The notes beneath the pieces were generated by a model. That model was not told the origin of the DNA, did no database searches, and saw nothing but the letters and a program-made list of their open reading frames with translations. 64,000 bases of DNA, from assembly GCF_030732065.1 (NCBI RefSeq), contig NZ_JAVBHX010000004.1, positions 124,001-188,000 on the forward strand, in the 5' to 3' direction. A program made the position numbers and the translations under genes. Source of the DNA: Oceanimonas aquatica. Lineage in GTDB: Bacteria > Pseudomonadota > Gammaproteobacteria > Enterobacterales > Aeromonadaceae. Position 1 is the stretch's first letter. The number at the start of each line of letters is the position of its first letter. Positions 56,811 to 64,000 of the stretch are shown here, piece after piece.

Positions 56811-56853
56811 GAGCGCGGGCGGCCCGCCCGCAATTTGCCGCGAAGCGGCAACT
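56811..56853 (+). repeat. REP-like palindromic repeat, copy B
   Basis: GCGGGCGGCCCGCCCGC, a hairpin, is followed by a second hairpin TTGCCGC-GAA-GCGGCAA. It matches 49126-49168 closely and lies directly after the fiu stop. Confidence 0.72.
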
Positions 56854-56916
56854 CTCGAGCGACCCGGTGGGCGCTGATGCAGGCGAGCCGCCTGTGCTCC
56901 AATGATCCGTTAAATG

Positions 56917-56936
56917 AAAGCCCCTCACGGGGCTTT
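56917..56936 (+). terminator. Terminator-like hairpin between fiu and ybiX
   Basis: AAAGCCCC/GGGGCTTT with a 4-base loop, followed by ATT. It may be an attenuator lowering ybiX relative to fiu. Confidence 0.65.
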
Positions 56937-56966
56937 ATTCATTATCACGTAAAAGAGAATGTCATC

Positions 56967-57647
56967 ATGATGCTGCATATTCCCGGCGTACTCAGCGCCG
57001 AGCAGGTGGCCGAGTGCCGCGAGCGGCTGCTGGCCGCCGACTGGATAAACGGCAATGCCACCGCCGGCTTTCAGTCGGCCCGGGCCAAGAACAATCTGCA
57101 ACTGCCCGAAGACAGCGACACAGCCAATATTATCGGCAAGATGATAACCGAGGCGTTATCCCGTCATCCGCTGTTTGTGGCGGCGGCGCTGCCGGAGAAA
57201 ATATTTCCGCCGCTGTTCAACTGCTATCAGGGCGGTCAATCCTTTGGCATTCACGTGGACAATGCCATTCGCACCAGCAAGGTCACGGGGGAGCGCCTGC
57301 GTACCGATCTCTCCGCCACGCTGTTTTTCTGCGAGCCGGACGAATACGACGGCGGCGAGCTGGTGGTGGAAGACACCTATGGCGCCCACAGCGTCAAGCT
57401 GCCGGCGGGAGACCTGATTTTGTATCCGTCCTCCAGCTTGCACAAGGTGCTGCCGGTGACGCGCGGCGCGCGCATCAGCTCCTTTTTCTGGATTCAGAGC
57501 ATGGTGCGGGACGACGGTCAGCGCAGCCTGCTGTTCGATCTGGATACCGGCATTCAGAACATCAATCAGCAACTGGGTGCCGATAATGAGGCCAGCATTC
57601 AGCTCACCGGGGTCTATCACAACCTGCTGCGCCGCTGGGCGCTGTAG
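56967..57647 (+). CDS. ybiX: Fe2+/2-oxoglutarate-dependent dioxygenase YbiX/PiuC
   Basis: This 226-residue PKHD-type hydroxylase starts [21 protein letters not shown]. Iron ligands are His and Asp in [10 protein letters not shown] and the distal His in [15 protein letters not shown]; the Arg after it binds 2-oxoglutarate. PiuC/YbiX genes accompany catecholate siderophore receptors, and that pairing with fiu is seen here as in E. coli. The substrate is not established, although siderophore modification is often suggested. The ATG at 56967 (AAGAGA upstream) gives the family length; a 93-codon upstream extension overlapping fiu is rejected. Confidence 0.93.
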   Translation: MMLHIPGVLSAEQVAECRERLLAADWINGNATAGFQSARAKNNLQLPEDSDTANIIGKMITEALSRHPLFVAAALPEKIFPPLFNCYQGGQSFGIHVDNAIRTSKVTGERLRTDLSATLFFCEPDEYDGGELVVEDTYGAHSVKLPAGDLILYPSSSLHKVLPVTRGARISSFFWIQSMVRDDGQRSLLFDLDTGIQNINQQLGADNEASIQLTGVYHNLLRRWAL

Positions 57648-57674
57648 CACTGTTCAAGTGGGGAGCGGGAATAA

Positions 57675-57700
57675 AAAGGGCCGGCATAAGCCGGCCCTTT
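57675..57700. terminator. Bidirectional terminator between ybiX and the permease gene
   Basis: The 11-bp arms AAAGGGCCGGC/GCCGGCCCTTT have loop ATAA. The T-run is better on the minus strand (CCCTTTTTAT). Confidence 0.85.
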
Positions 57701-57720
57701 GAGCAGAGAATATCGCGAGA

Positions 57721-59127
57721 TTAGCCGGCCTGTTCGGCCTGCTGTTGTTCGGCGGCTTCGTCGGTCTCGGGCTTGCTCATCGGCATGATGATGTTCATCA
57801 CTATGGCAGTGATACCGCCGGCGGAGATGCCGGAGGCAAACACGTTCTTAATGATGTCGGGCATAAACTGCAGAATGTCCGGCTTCTGGGAAATGCCCAG
57901 GCCCATGCCAAAGGAGATGGCGATGATGAACAGGGCACGACGGTCCAGTTTTTCCCGGGACAGAATACGCACACCGGCGGCGGCGATGGAGCCGAACATC
58001 ACCAGGGTGGCACCACCCAGTACCGGCTCGGGAATGCGCTGCACCAGGGTGCTGATGGCCGGGAACAGGCCCATGATCACCAGAATGCCGGCCACGAAGA
58101 AGCCCACGTGGCGGCTGGCCACGCCGGTCATCTGGATCACGCCGTTGTTCTGACTGAAGGTGGACACCGGAAAGGTGTTGAAAACCGAGGCCAGTGAGGA
58201 ATTCACGCCATCGCCCAGCACGCAGCCCTTGAGGCGCTTCATGTACACCGGGCCGGAGACCGGCTCGCCGGACACTTCCGAGGTGGCGGTGGTATCGCCA
58301 ATGGCTTCCAGCGAGGTGATCACGTATACCAGCACCAGCGGAATGAACAGAGAAGCGTCAAAGCCCAGACCATACTGCATGGGAATGGGCAGGGCCACGG
58401 TGGGCAGGCTGTCGGACAGCGGGGCCAGTTTGCCCATCTGCCAGGCCAGCAGGGTGCCGGCAACCATGGCCACCAGAATGGAGGACAGGCGAATATAGGG
58501 ATTACGGCTGCGGTTCATGATGATAATGATGCCGAGCACGGTACCGGCCAGAGCCAGGTTTTCCAGGGAGCCGAACTCACCCGCGGCCATGGCGCCAAAA
58601 CCGCCGCCGATGGAGGTCAGGCCCAGTTGAATAAGGGTCAGGCCGATCAGGGTGACGATAATGCCGCTCACCAGAGGCGAAATCACGCGCCGGGCCAGAT
58701 GCAGAAAGCGGGAGATGATCATCTCGGTGGGGGCGGCCAGCAGGGCGGTACCAAAAATGGCCGCCAGCATGGCTTCGGTGGTCACGCCACCGTCCTTCAT
58801 GGCCAGGCCACTGGCGATGATGGGACCGAGAAAGTTAAAGCTGGTGCCCTGAATGGACAACAAACCGGTGCCGATGGGGCCGACCCGCTTCATCTGAATG
58901 AAGGACGCCACACCGGTGATAAACAGCGACATGCTGATGATATGGGCGGTGTCGGCGGCGGGAATGCCCAGGGTCTGACAGATGATCAGCGGCGGCGTGA
59001 TCACGGCCACGAACAGGGCCAGCAGATGCTGAATGGCGGCGAACAGAGACTGCATAAACGGCGGCTTGTCATGAAGCCGGTACACCAGATCGCTCTGGTG
59101 CGAAGATTGCTGCGTGTGGTTAGACAT
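57721..59127 (-). CDS. NCS2 family xanthine/uracil permease (XanQ-like)
   Basis: This 468-residue nucleobase:cation symporter has about 14 membrane segments. The N-terminus [37 protein letters not shown] resembles E. coli XanQ. The substrate-site Glu in [11 protein letters not shown] and the NCS2 signature [17 protein letters not shown] are present. XanQ/XanP-type xanthine or uric-acid transport is more likely than uracil, from the overall wording, but substrate choice depends on a few residues I cannot model. The C-terminal tail is Glu/Gln-rich. It is monocistronic, with a 275-base upstream region in which I saw no riboswitch or PurR box. Confidence 0.85.
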   Translation of the reverse strand: MSNHTQQSSHQSDLVYRLHDKPPFMQSLFAAIQHLLALFVAVITPPLIICQTLGIPAADTAHIISMSLFITGVASFIQMKRVGPIGTGLLSIQGTSFNFLGPIIASGLAMKDGGVTTEAMLAAIFGTALLAAPTEMIISRFLHLARRVISPLVSGIIVTLIGLTLIQLGLTSIGGGFGAMAAGEFGSLENLALAGTVLGIIIIMNRSRNPYIRLSSILVAMVAGTLLAWQMGKLAPLSDSLPTVALPIPMQYGLGFDASLFIPLVLVYVITSLEAIGDTTATSEVSGEPVSGPVYMKRLKGCVLGDGVNSSLASVFNTFPVSTFSQNNGVIQMTGVASRHVGFFVAGILVIMGLFPAISTLVQRIPEPVLGGATLVMFGSIAAAGVRILSREKLDRRALFIIAISFGMGLGISQKPDILQFMPDIIKNVFASGISAGGITAIVMNIIMPMSKPETDEAAEQQQAEQAG

Positions 59128-59402
59128 ATTTTTTCCGGTGTGTTGCTACGGGTGTTGTCATTGTTATGGTTATTTTTGGCGAGCCGGTTCGAAAACCGGG
59201 CCGCTGAAGGGCGCATAGGATACTGGATATGGGACGGTCCGGCCAGTTTATGTATGCAAGAATGGTGTAAAATGTGTTCACGTTTTGTGTGAATTCTGTT
59301 CGCCTGACTCGAAAATCAATATCCAAAGACAAAATGGAACTGAGACTGACTTTCTTTTAGAATTGCACTCCCTTTTCATGCCCGGACGGACGGCACGGCC
59401 CC

Positions 59403-60431
59403 ATGGATCAGTTTTCGGCGCTCACCGATATGTTTTACAGCCAGTTCTGGCTGCCGCTCTGGCATCGCTTTACCGGCCTGTTCGATCTTAATGGGCGCCT
59501 GGGCGTGGTGTTTCTGGCCATCTCCTTTGCCGTGGCTTATGTGCTCTACCGGCGCCGAAACGAGGGGCAATACCGCAGTTTCGGGCACTTCCTCGGCGGG
59601 CGGCGGGTGTGGCTTCACCGCTCTGCCCTTATCGATTACCAGTATTATTTTCTGCGGGTGTTGCTGCATGCCGCTCTGGTGGTGCCGGTGCTGGTCTGGC
59701 TGGATCCTTTTCTGCTGCGTTCGAGTGACGTCAGTGGCACCCTGGCCCACTGGTGGGGAGAGCGGGCCTGGCGGGGGGAGAGCACGGCCCTGATGCTGGC
59801 CTATGGCCTGGGCGCCTTTCTGGTCTCGGATTTTGTGCATTACTGGGTGCACAGGGCCTTTCACGGCCGCTGGCTGTGGGAGTTTCACAAGGTGCATCAT
59901 TCCGCCACCGTCATGGTGCCGCCCACCGCCAGCCGCATTCATATCGTGGAAAAGCTGATTGAAAAACTGTGCAAGGGGACGGCGCTGGCGCTGTTCGCCG
60001 GGCTGTTCTTTTACCTGAGTGGCGGCAAAATCAGCAAGTACACCCTGTTTGGCTCCAGTTATCTGGTGCTGCTGTTTAACTCCCTGGCCGCCAACCTGCG
60101 CCACAGCCATGTGTGGCTGTCGTTCGGACCTGTTATCGAGCATGTGATCAACAGCCCGGCCCAGCATCAGATCCATCACAGCAAGGACCCCAGGCACTTC
60201 AGCCTGAACTATGGCACCAACCTGTCGGTCTGGGACTGGATGTTCGGCACCCTCTATGTGACCACGGCCACCCCCGAGCCGCTGGAGTTCGGGGTAGGAG
60301 AGAAGGACAACCAGCGTTACCAGCGCATGAGCACCCTGATCCTGCGCCCCTTCTGGGTAACCGGCGGCAAGCTGTGGCGGGCCCTGGCTGGACGGGTGCT
60401 TGTGAGCCAGGGTGGGCGGCGGCTAGAATAG
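59403..60431 (+). CDS. Sterol desaturase / fatty-acid hydroxylase family membrane protein
   Basis: The protein has 342 residues with about five hydrophobic segments and the tripartite His motif of di-iron membrane hydroxylases: HYWVHRAFH near residue 145, HKVHH near 161, and HQIHHS near 257. These enzymes hydroxylate or desaturate lipids in the membrane using oxygen. The substrate is unknown; bacterial relatives act on fatty acids, sterol-like lipids or carotenoids. The ribosome site is weak. yacL follows 24 bases later, perhaps in the same transcript, but no functional link is evident. Confidence 0.87.
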   Translation: MDQFSALTDMFYSQFWLPLWHRFTGLFDLNGRLGVVFLAISFAVAYVLYRRRNEGQYRSFGHFLGGRRVWLHRSALIDYQYYFLRVLLHAALVVPVLVWLDPFLLRSSDVSGTLAHWWGERAWRGESTALMLAYGLGAFLVSDFVHYWVHRAFHGRWLWEFHKVHHSATVMVPPTASRIHIVEKLIEKLCKGTALALFAGLFFYLSGGKISKYTLFGSSYLVLLFNSLAANLRHSHVWLSFGPVIEHVINSPAQHQIHHSKDPRHFSLNYGTNLSVWDWMFGTLYVTTATPEPLEFGVGEKDNQRYQRMSTLILRPFWVTGGKLWRALAGRVLVSQGGRRLE

Positions 60432-60455
60432 CGCCTTTTCGCCGGGAGGACGGCC

Positions 60456-60815
60456 ATGGAATTTGATTTTCTGCGTGATCTGGACGGCCGTTGCCGGGCC
60501 CGGTGCGACATGGGCCATGAGGCCTTTGGCCAGTGGCTGACCGACGAGGTGGATGCCGCCGAGGCAAGCCGGCTGCTGGACGCCATCGCTGCGCTGGACG
60601 CTCAGCCGCAGGACGAAGTTCGCAAGGAATACGCCGAGTTTACCCTGGCCCTCGGCGATGGCGAAGCCGAGCTTGTTGGCCATGGCCTGGCCTTTGACAA
60701 CGGTGAGCTGGAAGAGGGCATGAGCTATTACGACGACGCCCATTACGCCGGCTGCGGCCTGGACGATCTGGCCCGGCTGCTCACCCAATGGCGTGATTTT
60801 CTGACCGGGCGGTAG
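60456..60815 (+). CDS. yacL: UPF0231 family protein YacL
   Basis: This 119-residue acidic cytoplasmic protein begins MEFDFLRDLDGRCRARCDMGHEAFGQWLTDEV and contains LAFDNGELEEGMSYYDDAHYAGCGLDDL, both matching E. coli YacL. The function is unknown. GGAGG precedes the ATG. In E. coli yacL lies beside acnB; here it is about 6 kb away, with iron genes, a permease and a hydroxylase in between, suggesting insertion into an ancestral acnB-yacL neighbourhood. Confidence 0.92.
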   Translation: MEFDFLRDLDGRCRARCDMGHEAFGQWLTDEVDAAEASRLLDAIAALDAQPQDEVRKEYAEFTLALGDGEAELVGHGLAFDNGELEEGMSYYDDAHYAGCGLDDLARLLTQWRDFLTGR

Positions 60816-60828
60816 GCCGGCTACTTTT

Positions 60829-60892
60829 GTCATTCCCGCGAAGGCGGGAATCCAGTGCAGACGGCTCTGGCTCTTCACTGCGCGGGAATGAC
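60829..60892. mobile_element. 64-bp MITE-like element with 12-bp terminal inverted repeats
   Basis: GTCATTCCCGCG at 60829-60840 is perfectly inverted as CGCGGGAATGAC at 60881-60892. Inside, CCCGCGAAGGCGGGAATCC makes a hairpin with the left end. The CATTCCCGCG...CGGGAATG type of element is a familiar intergenic repeat in many proteobacteria. No coding capacity. Confidence 0.65.
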
Positions 60893-60904
60893 GGCAGGTT
60901 TAAT

Positions 60905-61321
60905 TTAAAACTTCACCTTCCCCCGTCCGCTCTTGATCTTGCCCCTGTGGGTCTTGCTGTCGGTGCGTTTGGCCCTGGCGGATTTGCTGGGCTTGGTGGG
61001 GCGGCGCACCTTCACCGGTTTGCCGGCCTTTTGCAGCAGAGCGATCAGCGCTTCCTTGGCGGCCTCCTTGTTCATCAGCTGACTGCGCTCGCTTTCCACT
61101 CTGATTAAGATCAGGCCGCTGGCCAGCACCCGGTGATCCTTCATGTTGGCCAGCGCTTCCTTGTATACCGCGGGCAGGCTGGGGCTGCCGGCGTAGTCAA
61201 AGCGCAGCTGCACTGCCGAGTCGGTCTTGTTGACGTGCTGACCGCCCGGGCCGCCGGCCCGCATGGTCATAAACTCCAGCTCGCTGTCCGGGATCTGCAC
61301 CCGGGCCGATACTTCCAGCAT
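60905..61321 (-). CDS. arfB: Alternative ribosome-rescue factor ArfB (peptidyl-tRNA hydrolase)
   Basis: ArfB (YaeJ) enters stalled ribosomes lacking a stop codon and hydrolyses peptidyl-tRNA. The 138-residue protein has the catalytic GGQ at residues 26-28 (MRAGGPGGQHVNKTDSAVQLRFD), and a Lys/Arg-rich C-terminal tail (KPSKSARAKRTDSKTHRGKIKSGRGKVKF) that occupies the mRNA channel. I chose the ATG at 61321, with AAGGA upstream, matching the E. coli length; the frame continues about 100 codons upstream and that part is rejected. An NtrC-like site lies just upstream of its start. Confidence 0.94.
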   Translation of the reverse strand: MLEVSARVQIPDSELEFMTMRAGGPGGQHVNKTDSAVQLRFDYAGSPSLPAVYKEALANMKDHRVLASGLILIRVESERSQLMNKEAAKEALIALLQKAGKPVKVRRPTKPSKSARAKRTDSKTHRGKIKSGRGKVKF

Positions 61322-61334
61322 GATGATTTCCTTC

Positions 61335-61349
61335 GCACCGTTTTGGTGC
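61335..61349 (+). promoter_or_regulatory. NtrC (nitrogen regulator) binding site
   Basis: GCAC-CGTTTTG-GTGC fits the NtrC pattern GCAC-N7-GTGC exactly. Its centre is about 100 bases upstream of the sigma-54 promoter, the usual enhancer distance. Confidence 0.7.
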
Positions 61350-61442
61350 TTGCCGCCTGTTAATTGCACCAGCATAACATTTTGGTTGCGCCTGCATCCA
61401 TGCGCTCGCATGTAAGTCATTGAATATAAGCAAATAAAAAAC

Positions 61443-61458
61443 TGGCACGATGCTTGTA
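61443..61458 (+). promoter_or_regulatory. Sigma-54 promoter of glnK-amtB
   Basis: TGGCACGATGCTTGTA matches the sigma-54 consensus TGGCACG-N4-TTGCW with one mismatch, GT in place of GC at -12. Transcription would start near 61470, 30 bases before glnK. Confidence 0.75.
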
Positions 61459-61466
61459 ATGCATAG

Positions 61467-61838
<372 letters not shown>

Positions 61839-61851
61839 GGGAGACACCGCC

Positions 61852-63078
61852 ATGGATGCATTAACCGAAGTGAAATTTGCCCTCGATACCTTTTATTTTC
61901 TGATGTCGGGCGTGCTGGTGATGTGGATGGCCGCCGGTTTCGCCATGCTGGAGGCGGGCCTGGTTCGGGCCAAGAACACCACCGAGATCCTGACCAAGAA
62001 CATTTTGCTGTTTGCCATTGCCTGCACCATGTACCTGCTGGTGGGCTACTCCATCATGTACGTGAACAACCCTGAAGGGGGCGTCTTGCCGAGCTTCGGC
62101 AGCCTGATTGGCAGTCCGGCTGACGGGGCCGACCACGCCCTGGAGTCCGACTTCTTTTTTCAGGTGGTGTTTGTGGCTACCGCCATGTCCATCGTCTCCG
62201 GAGCCGTGGCCGAGCGCATGAAACTGTGGGCCTTTCTCGCCTTCAGCGTGGTGATGACCGGCTTTATCTATCCGGTGGAAGGCTACTGGACCTGGGGCGG
62301 CGGTTTCCTTTCCGAGTGGGGCTTCACCGATTTTGCCGGCTCCGGCATCGTACACATGGCCGGCGCCGCCGCCGCTCTGGCCGGGGTACTGCTGCTGGGG
62401 GCGCGCAAGGGCAAGTATGGCAAGAAGGGCGAAATCCACCCCATTCCCGGCTCCAACATGCCGCTGGCGACCCTGGGTACCTTTATTCTGTGGATGGGCT
62501 GGTTCGGCTTTAACGGCGGCTCCCAGCTGCTGGTGTCCGATGTCGAGAACGCCACCGCCGTAGCCAAAATCTTTGTGAACACCAACGCCGCCGCCGCCAC
62601 CGGTGCCATCGGTGCCCTGCTGGTGACCAAGCTGACCTGGGGCAAGGCGGATCTCACCATGATCCTCAACGGCGCCCTGGCCGGACTGGTGGCGATCACC
62701 GCCGATCCGCTGTCGCCGGGTCACCTGTGGGCGGCCTGTACCGGCCTGCTGGCCGGCGTGCTGGTGGTGTATGCCATCGTGGGGCTGGATCGTCTGCGCG
62801 TCGATGATCCCGTGGGCGCCATTTCGGTACACGGCGTGTGCGGCACCCTGGGGCTGCTGCTGGTGCCGGTCGCCAACGGGGATGCCAGTTTCCTGGCCCA
62901 GCTTGCCGGCATTCTGGTGATTGGCGGCTGGTCGTTCGGTATCAGCCTGCTGGTGTGGTACGGCCTCAAGAAAACCATGGGCATTCGGGTGGGCGAGGAA
63001 GAGGAGCTGTCGGGCATGGATCAGATCGACTGCGGTATTGATGCCTATCCCGAGTTCGTCACCCTGAAGCCGCGTTAA
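61852..63078 (+). CDS. amtB: Ammonium transporter AmtB
   Basis: This 408-residue Amt/Rh channel has about 11 membrane helices. Visible features are MLEAGLVRAKNTTEILTKN, the family signature DFAGSGIVHMAGAAAAL, and the twin pore histidines, one in DFAGSGIVHMAG and one in GAISVHGVCGTLG. The E. coli-type cleaved signal peptide is missing, and the protein starts MDALTEVKFALDTFYFLMSG. GGGAG precedes the ATG at 61852; an overlapping upstream extension is rejected. It conducts ammonium into the cell under nitrogen limitation and is blocked by GlnK. Confidence 0.95.
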   Translation: MDALTEVKFALDTFYFLMSGVLVMWMAAGFAMLEAGLVRAKNTTEILTKNILLFAIACTMYLLVGYSIMYVNNPEGGVLPSFGSLIGSPADGADHALESDFFFQVVFVATAMSIVSGAVAERMKLWAFLAFSVVMTGFIYPVEGYWTWGGGFLSEWGFTDFAGSGIVHMAGAAAALAGVLLLGARKGKYGKKGEIHPIPGSNMPLATLGTFILWMGWFGFNGGSQLLVSDVENATAVAKIFVNTNAAAATGAIGALLVTKLTWGKADLTMILNGALAGLVAITADPLSPGHLWAACTGLLAGVLVVYAIVGLDRLRVDDPVGAISVHGVCGTLGLLLVPVANGDASFLAQLAGILVIGGWSFGISLLVWYGLKKTMGIRVGEEEELSGMDQIDCGIDAYPEFVTLKPR

Positions 63079-63184
63079 CCCAGGTTTGTCACCCCGGCGT
63101 CCGCTGGCCGCCGGGGCTCGTCGAGCATGGAGCAGTGCAGTTATACGTCTTGATTACGTCACGAGGCCGCCGGGTCTTGTTTTT

Positions 63185-63210
63185 GAGGAGCCTGGTGCTC
63201 CTCTTTTTTT
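63185..63210 (+). terminator. Intrinsic terminator after amtB
   Basis: GAGGAGC/GCTCCTC with loop CTGGT, then seven T residues. It lies about 105 bases after the stop. Confidence 0.88.
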
Positions 63211-63272
63211 GATCTGGCGCAAGGGATCGTATTGCAGATGAAAATTTTTCTTATTTCAATGCGCTTTGGCGG

Positions 63273-63300
63273 TTGATTCCCGGTTTGGCCCTTGTATACT
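63273..63300 (+). promoter_or_regulatory. Sigma-70 promoter of the ferric-iron binding protein gene
   Basis: TTGATT (63273-63278), 16 bases, then TATACT (63295-63300). The expected start point coincides with the Fur box just downstream. Confidence 0.6.
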
Positions 63301-63306
63301 GCTGAA

Positions 63307-63321
63307 CGTTAATTATTCTCA
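63307..63321 (+). promoter_or_regulatory. Fur box at the ferric-iron binding protein promoter
   Basis: CGTTAAT-T-ATTCTCA compares with the 7-1-7 Fur pattern TGATAAT-N-ATTATCA; the right half ATTCTCA is the complement of TGAGAAT. It overlaps the transcription start, a typical repression position. Confidence 0.65.
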
Positions 63322-63341
63322 ATCAACCTTCATGGACCCGG

Positions 63342-64000
63342 ATGATGACCAAAGCATTTTTCCTCTCTGCCGCCGCCCTGCTGGCTTCCAGTTTCACCGC
63401 CCAGGCCTTTGCCGAAGAAGTCAATGTCTACTCCAACCGTCAGGAATTCCTGATCAAGCCCATTATTGATACCTTTACCGAGGAAACCGGTATCGACGTG
63501 AATGTGGTCTTTATCAAGAACGGCATGGGCGAGCGTCTGGAGCGGGAAGGTCGTCTGTCCCCGGCCGATCTGGTGCTGACCGTGGACGTCAGCCGGCTGA
63601 TGGACGTGGTGGGCAAGGATCTGACTCAAGCCGTGCAAAGCGACGTGCTGGAAGCCAACATTCCGGCCCAGTACCGGGACGCCGACGGCAAGTGGTTTGC
63701 TCTGACCACCCGCGCTCGTGCCATCTACAGCTCGGTTGACCGGGTGGGCAAGCGTGATGACATCACCTATGAAGAGCTGGCTGACCCCAAATATCAGGGC
63801 AAGCTCTGTACTCGCAGTGGCAAGCACCCCTACAATGTGGCGCTGACCGCCTCCATGATTGCCGAGCACGGCAGCGAGTACACCAAAAACTGGCTGCAGG
63901 GCCTGAAAGACAACCTGGCGCGCAAGCCTCAGGGCGGCGACCGGGATCAGGTCAAGGCCATCAAGGACGGCGTGTGTGATTATGCCCTGGGTAACAGCTA
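63342..64000 (+). CDS. Fe(3+) ABC transporter substrate-binding protein, 5' part (partial)
   Basis: The gene runs off the right edge after about 219 codons. A signal peptide (MMTKAFFLSAAALLASSFTAQAFA) precedes EEVNVYSNRQEFLIKPIIDTFTEETGIDVNVVF, with LVLTVDVSRLMDVVGKDL and LCTRSGKHPYNVALTASMIAEHG, the pattern of FbpA/FutA-type periplasmic ferric-iron binding proteins. The permease and ATPase genes would be expected beyond the window. A Fur box overlaps the promoter, so it should be induced by iron starvation. The second ATG at 63345 is an alternative start. Confidence 0.9.
   Translation, partial: MMTKAFFLSAAALLASSFTAQAFAEEVNVYSNRQEFLIKPIIDTFTEETGIDVNVVFIKNGMGERLEREGRLSPADLVLTVDVSRLMDVVGKDLTQAVQSDVLEANIPAQYRDADGKWFALTTRARAIYSSVDRVGKRDDITYEELADPKYQGKLCTRSGKHPYNVALTASMIAEHGSEYTKNWLQGLKDNLARKPQGGDRDQVKAIKDGVCDYALGNS

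Noticed and set aside
56688-56966. N-terminal extension of ybiX overlapping fiu
   Set aside because: It overlaps the fiu 3' end, a repeat and a terminator; the family start is at 56967.
59128-59402. Possible purine riboswitch or PurR box before the permease
   Set aside because: No aptamer-like conserved core or PurR palindrome could be seen.

Overview
This window looks like chromosomal DNA from a GC-rich marine or aquatic gammaproteobacterium. Two blocks of gene order known from E. coli are preserved. One is fldB–xerD–(dsbC missing)–recJ–prfB–lysS. The other is coaE–pilD/C/B/A–nadC–ampD–pdhR–aceE–aceF–lpdA–acnB, with yacL a little further on. The protein sequences and the mixture of type IV pilus, Aap transporter, Fiu/YbiX and chemoreceptor genes suggest Aeromonadales relatives (an Oceanimonas- or Zobellella-like genome). 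That placement is inference. I saw no prophage, intact insertion sequence, CRISPR array, tRNA or rRNA.

Layout. 1–6100: end of pilT, pilU, yaaA, a small Arg-rich protein, srmB divergent from trmN6, and brnQ. 6170–10370: a Fur-box-linked secreted protein (DUF6746-like), fldB, xerD, a dispersed repeat where dsbC would be expected, and recJ. 10370–16550: an amino-acid chemoreceptor beside a complete Aap-type amino-acid ABC transporter, inserted between recJ and prfB. 16800–19560: prfB with its programmed frameshift, then lysS. 19740–23090: a two-gene cassette of an ATP-grasp ligase and a large papain-like protein, the best candidate here for an undescribed system. 23150–26090: a class III aminotransferase and a succinate-semialdehyde-type dehydrogenase. 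26280–32000: trmB and a four-gene envelope cassette (COG3014-like lipoprotein, LpoB-like lipoprotein, DUF6844-like protein, CsgG/FlgT-like protein). 31980–39570: coaE, the pilDCBA pilus assembly genes, nadC, a membrane retropepsin, and ampD. 39570–54330: pdhR operators, the pyruvate dehydrogenase operon, lpdA, a second chemoreceptor, a patatin/beta-barrel protein and acnB. 54470–64000: fiu and ybiX iron genes, a xanthine/uracil permease, a sterol-desaturase family protein, yacL, arfB, a sigma-54/NtrC-type promoter with glnK–amtB, and the start of a Fur-boxed ferric-iron binding protein.

Two structural themes stand out. First, a roughly 310-bp palindromic repeat occurs in two full copies, one interrupted copy and one partial copy. 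Its hairpin stems differ in sequence but keep pairing, and the loop AGGGAW is conserved in the two full copies. Second, nearly every transcription unit ends in a strong intrinsic hairpin, many of them bidirectional between convergent genes. Many start codons were placed from Shine-Dalgarno spacing and family length, so several genes are shorter than their longest possible reading frame.
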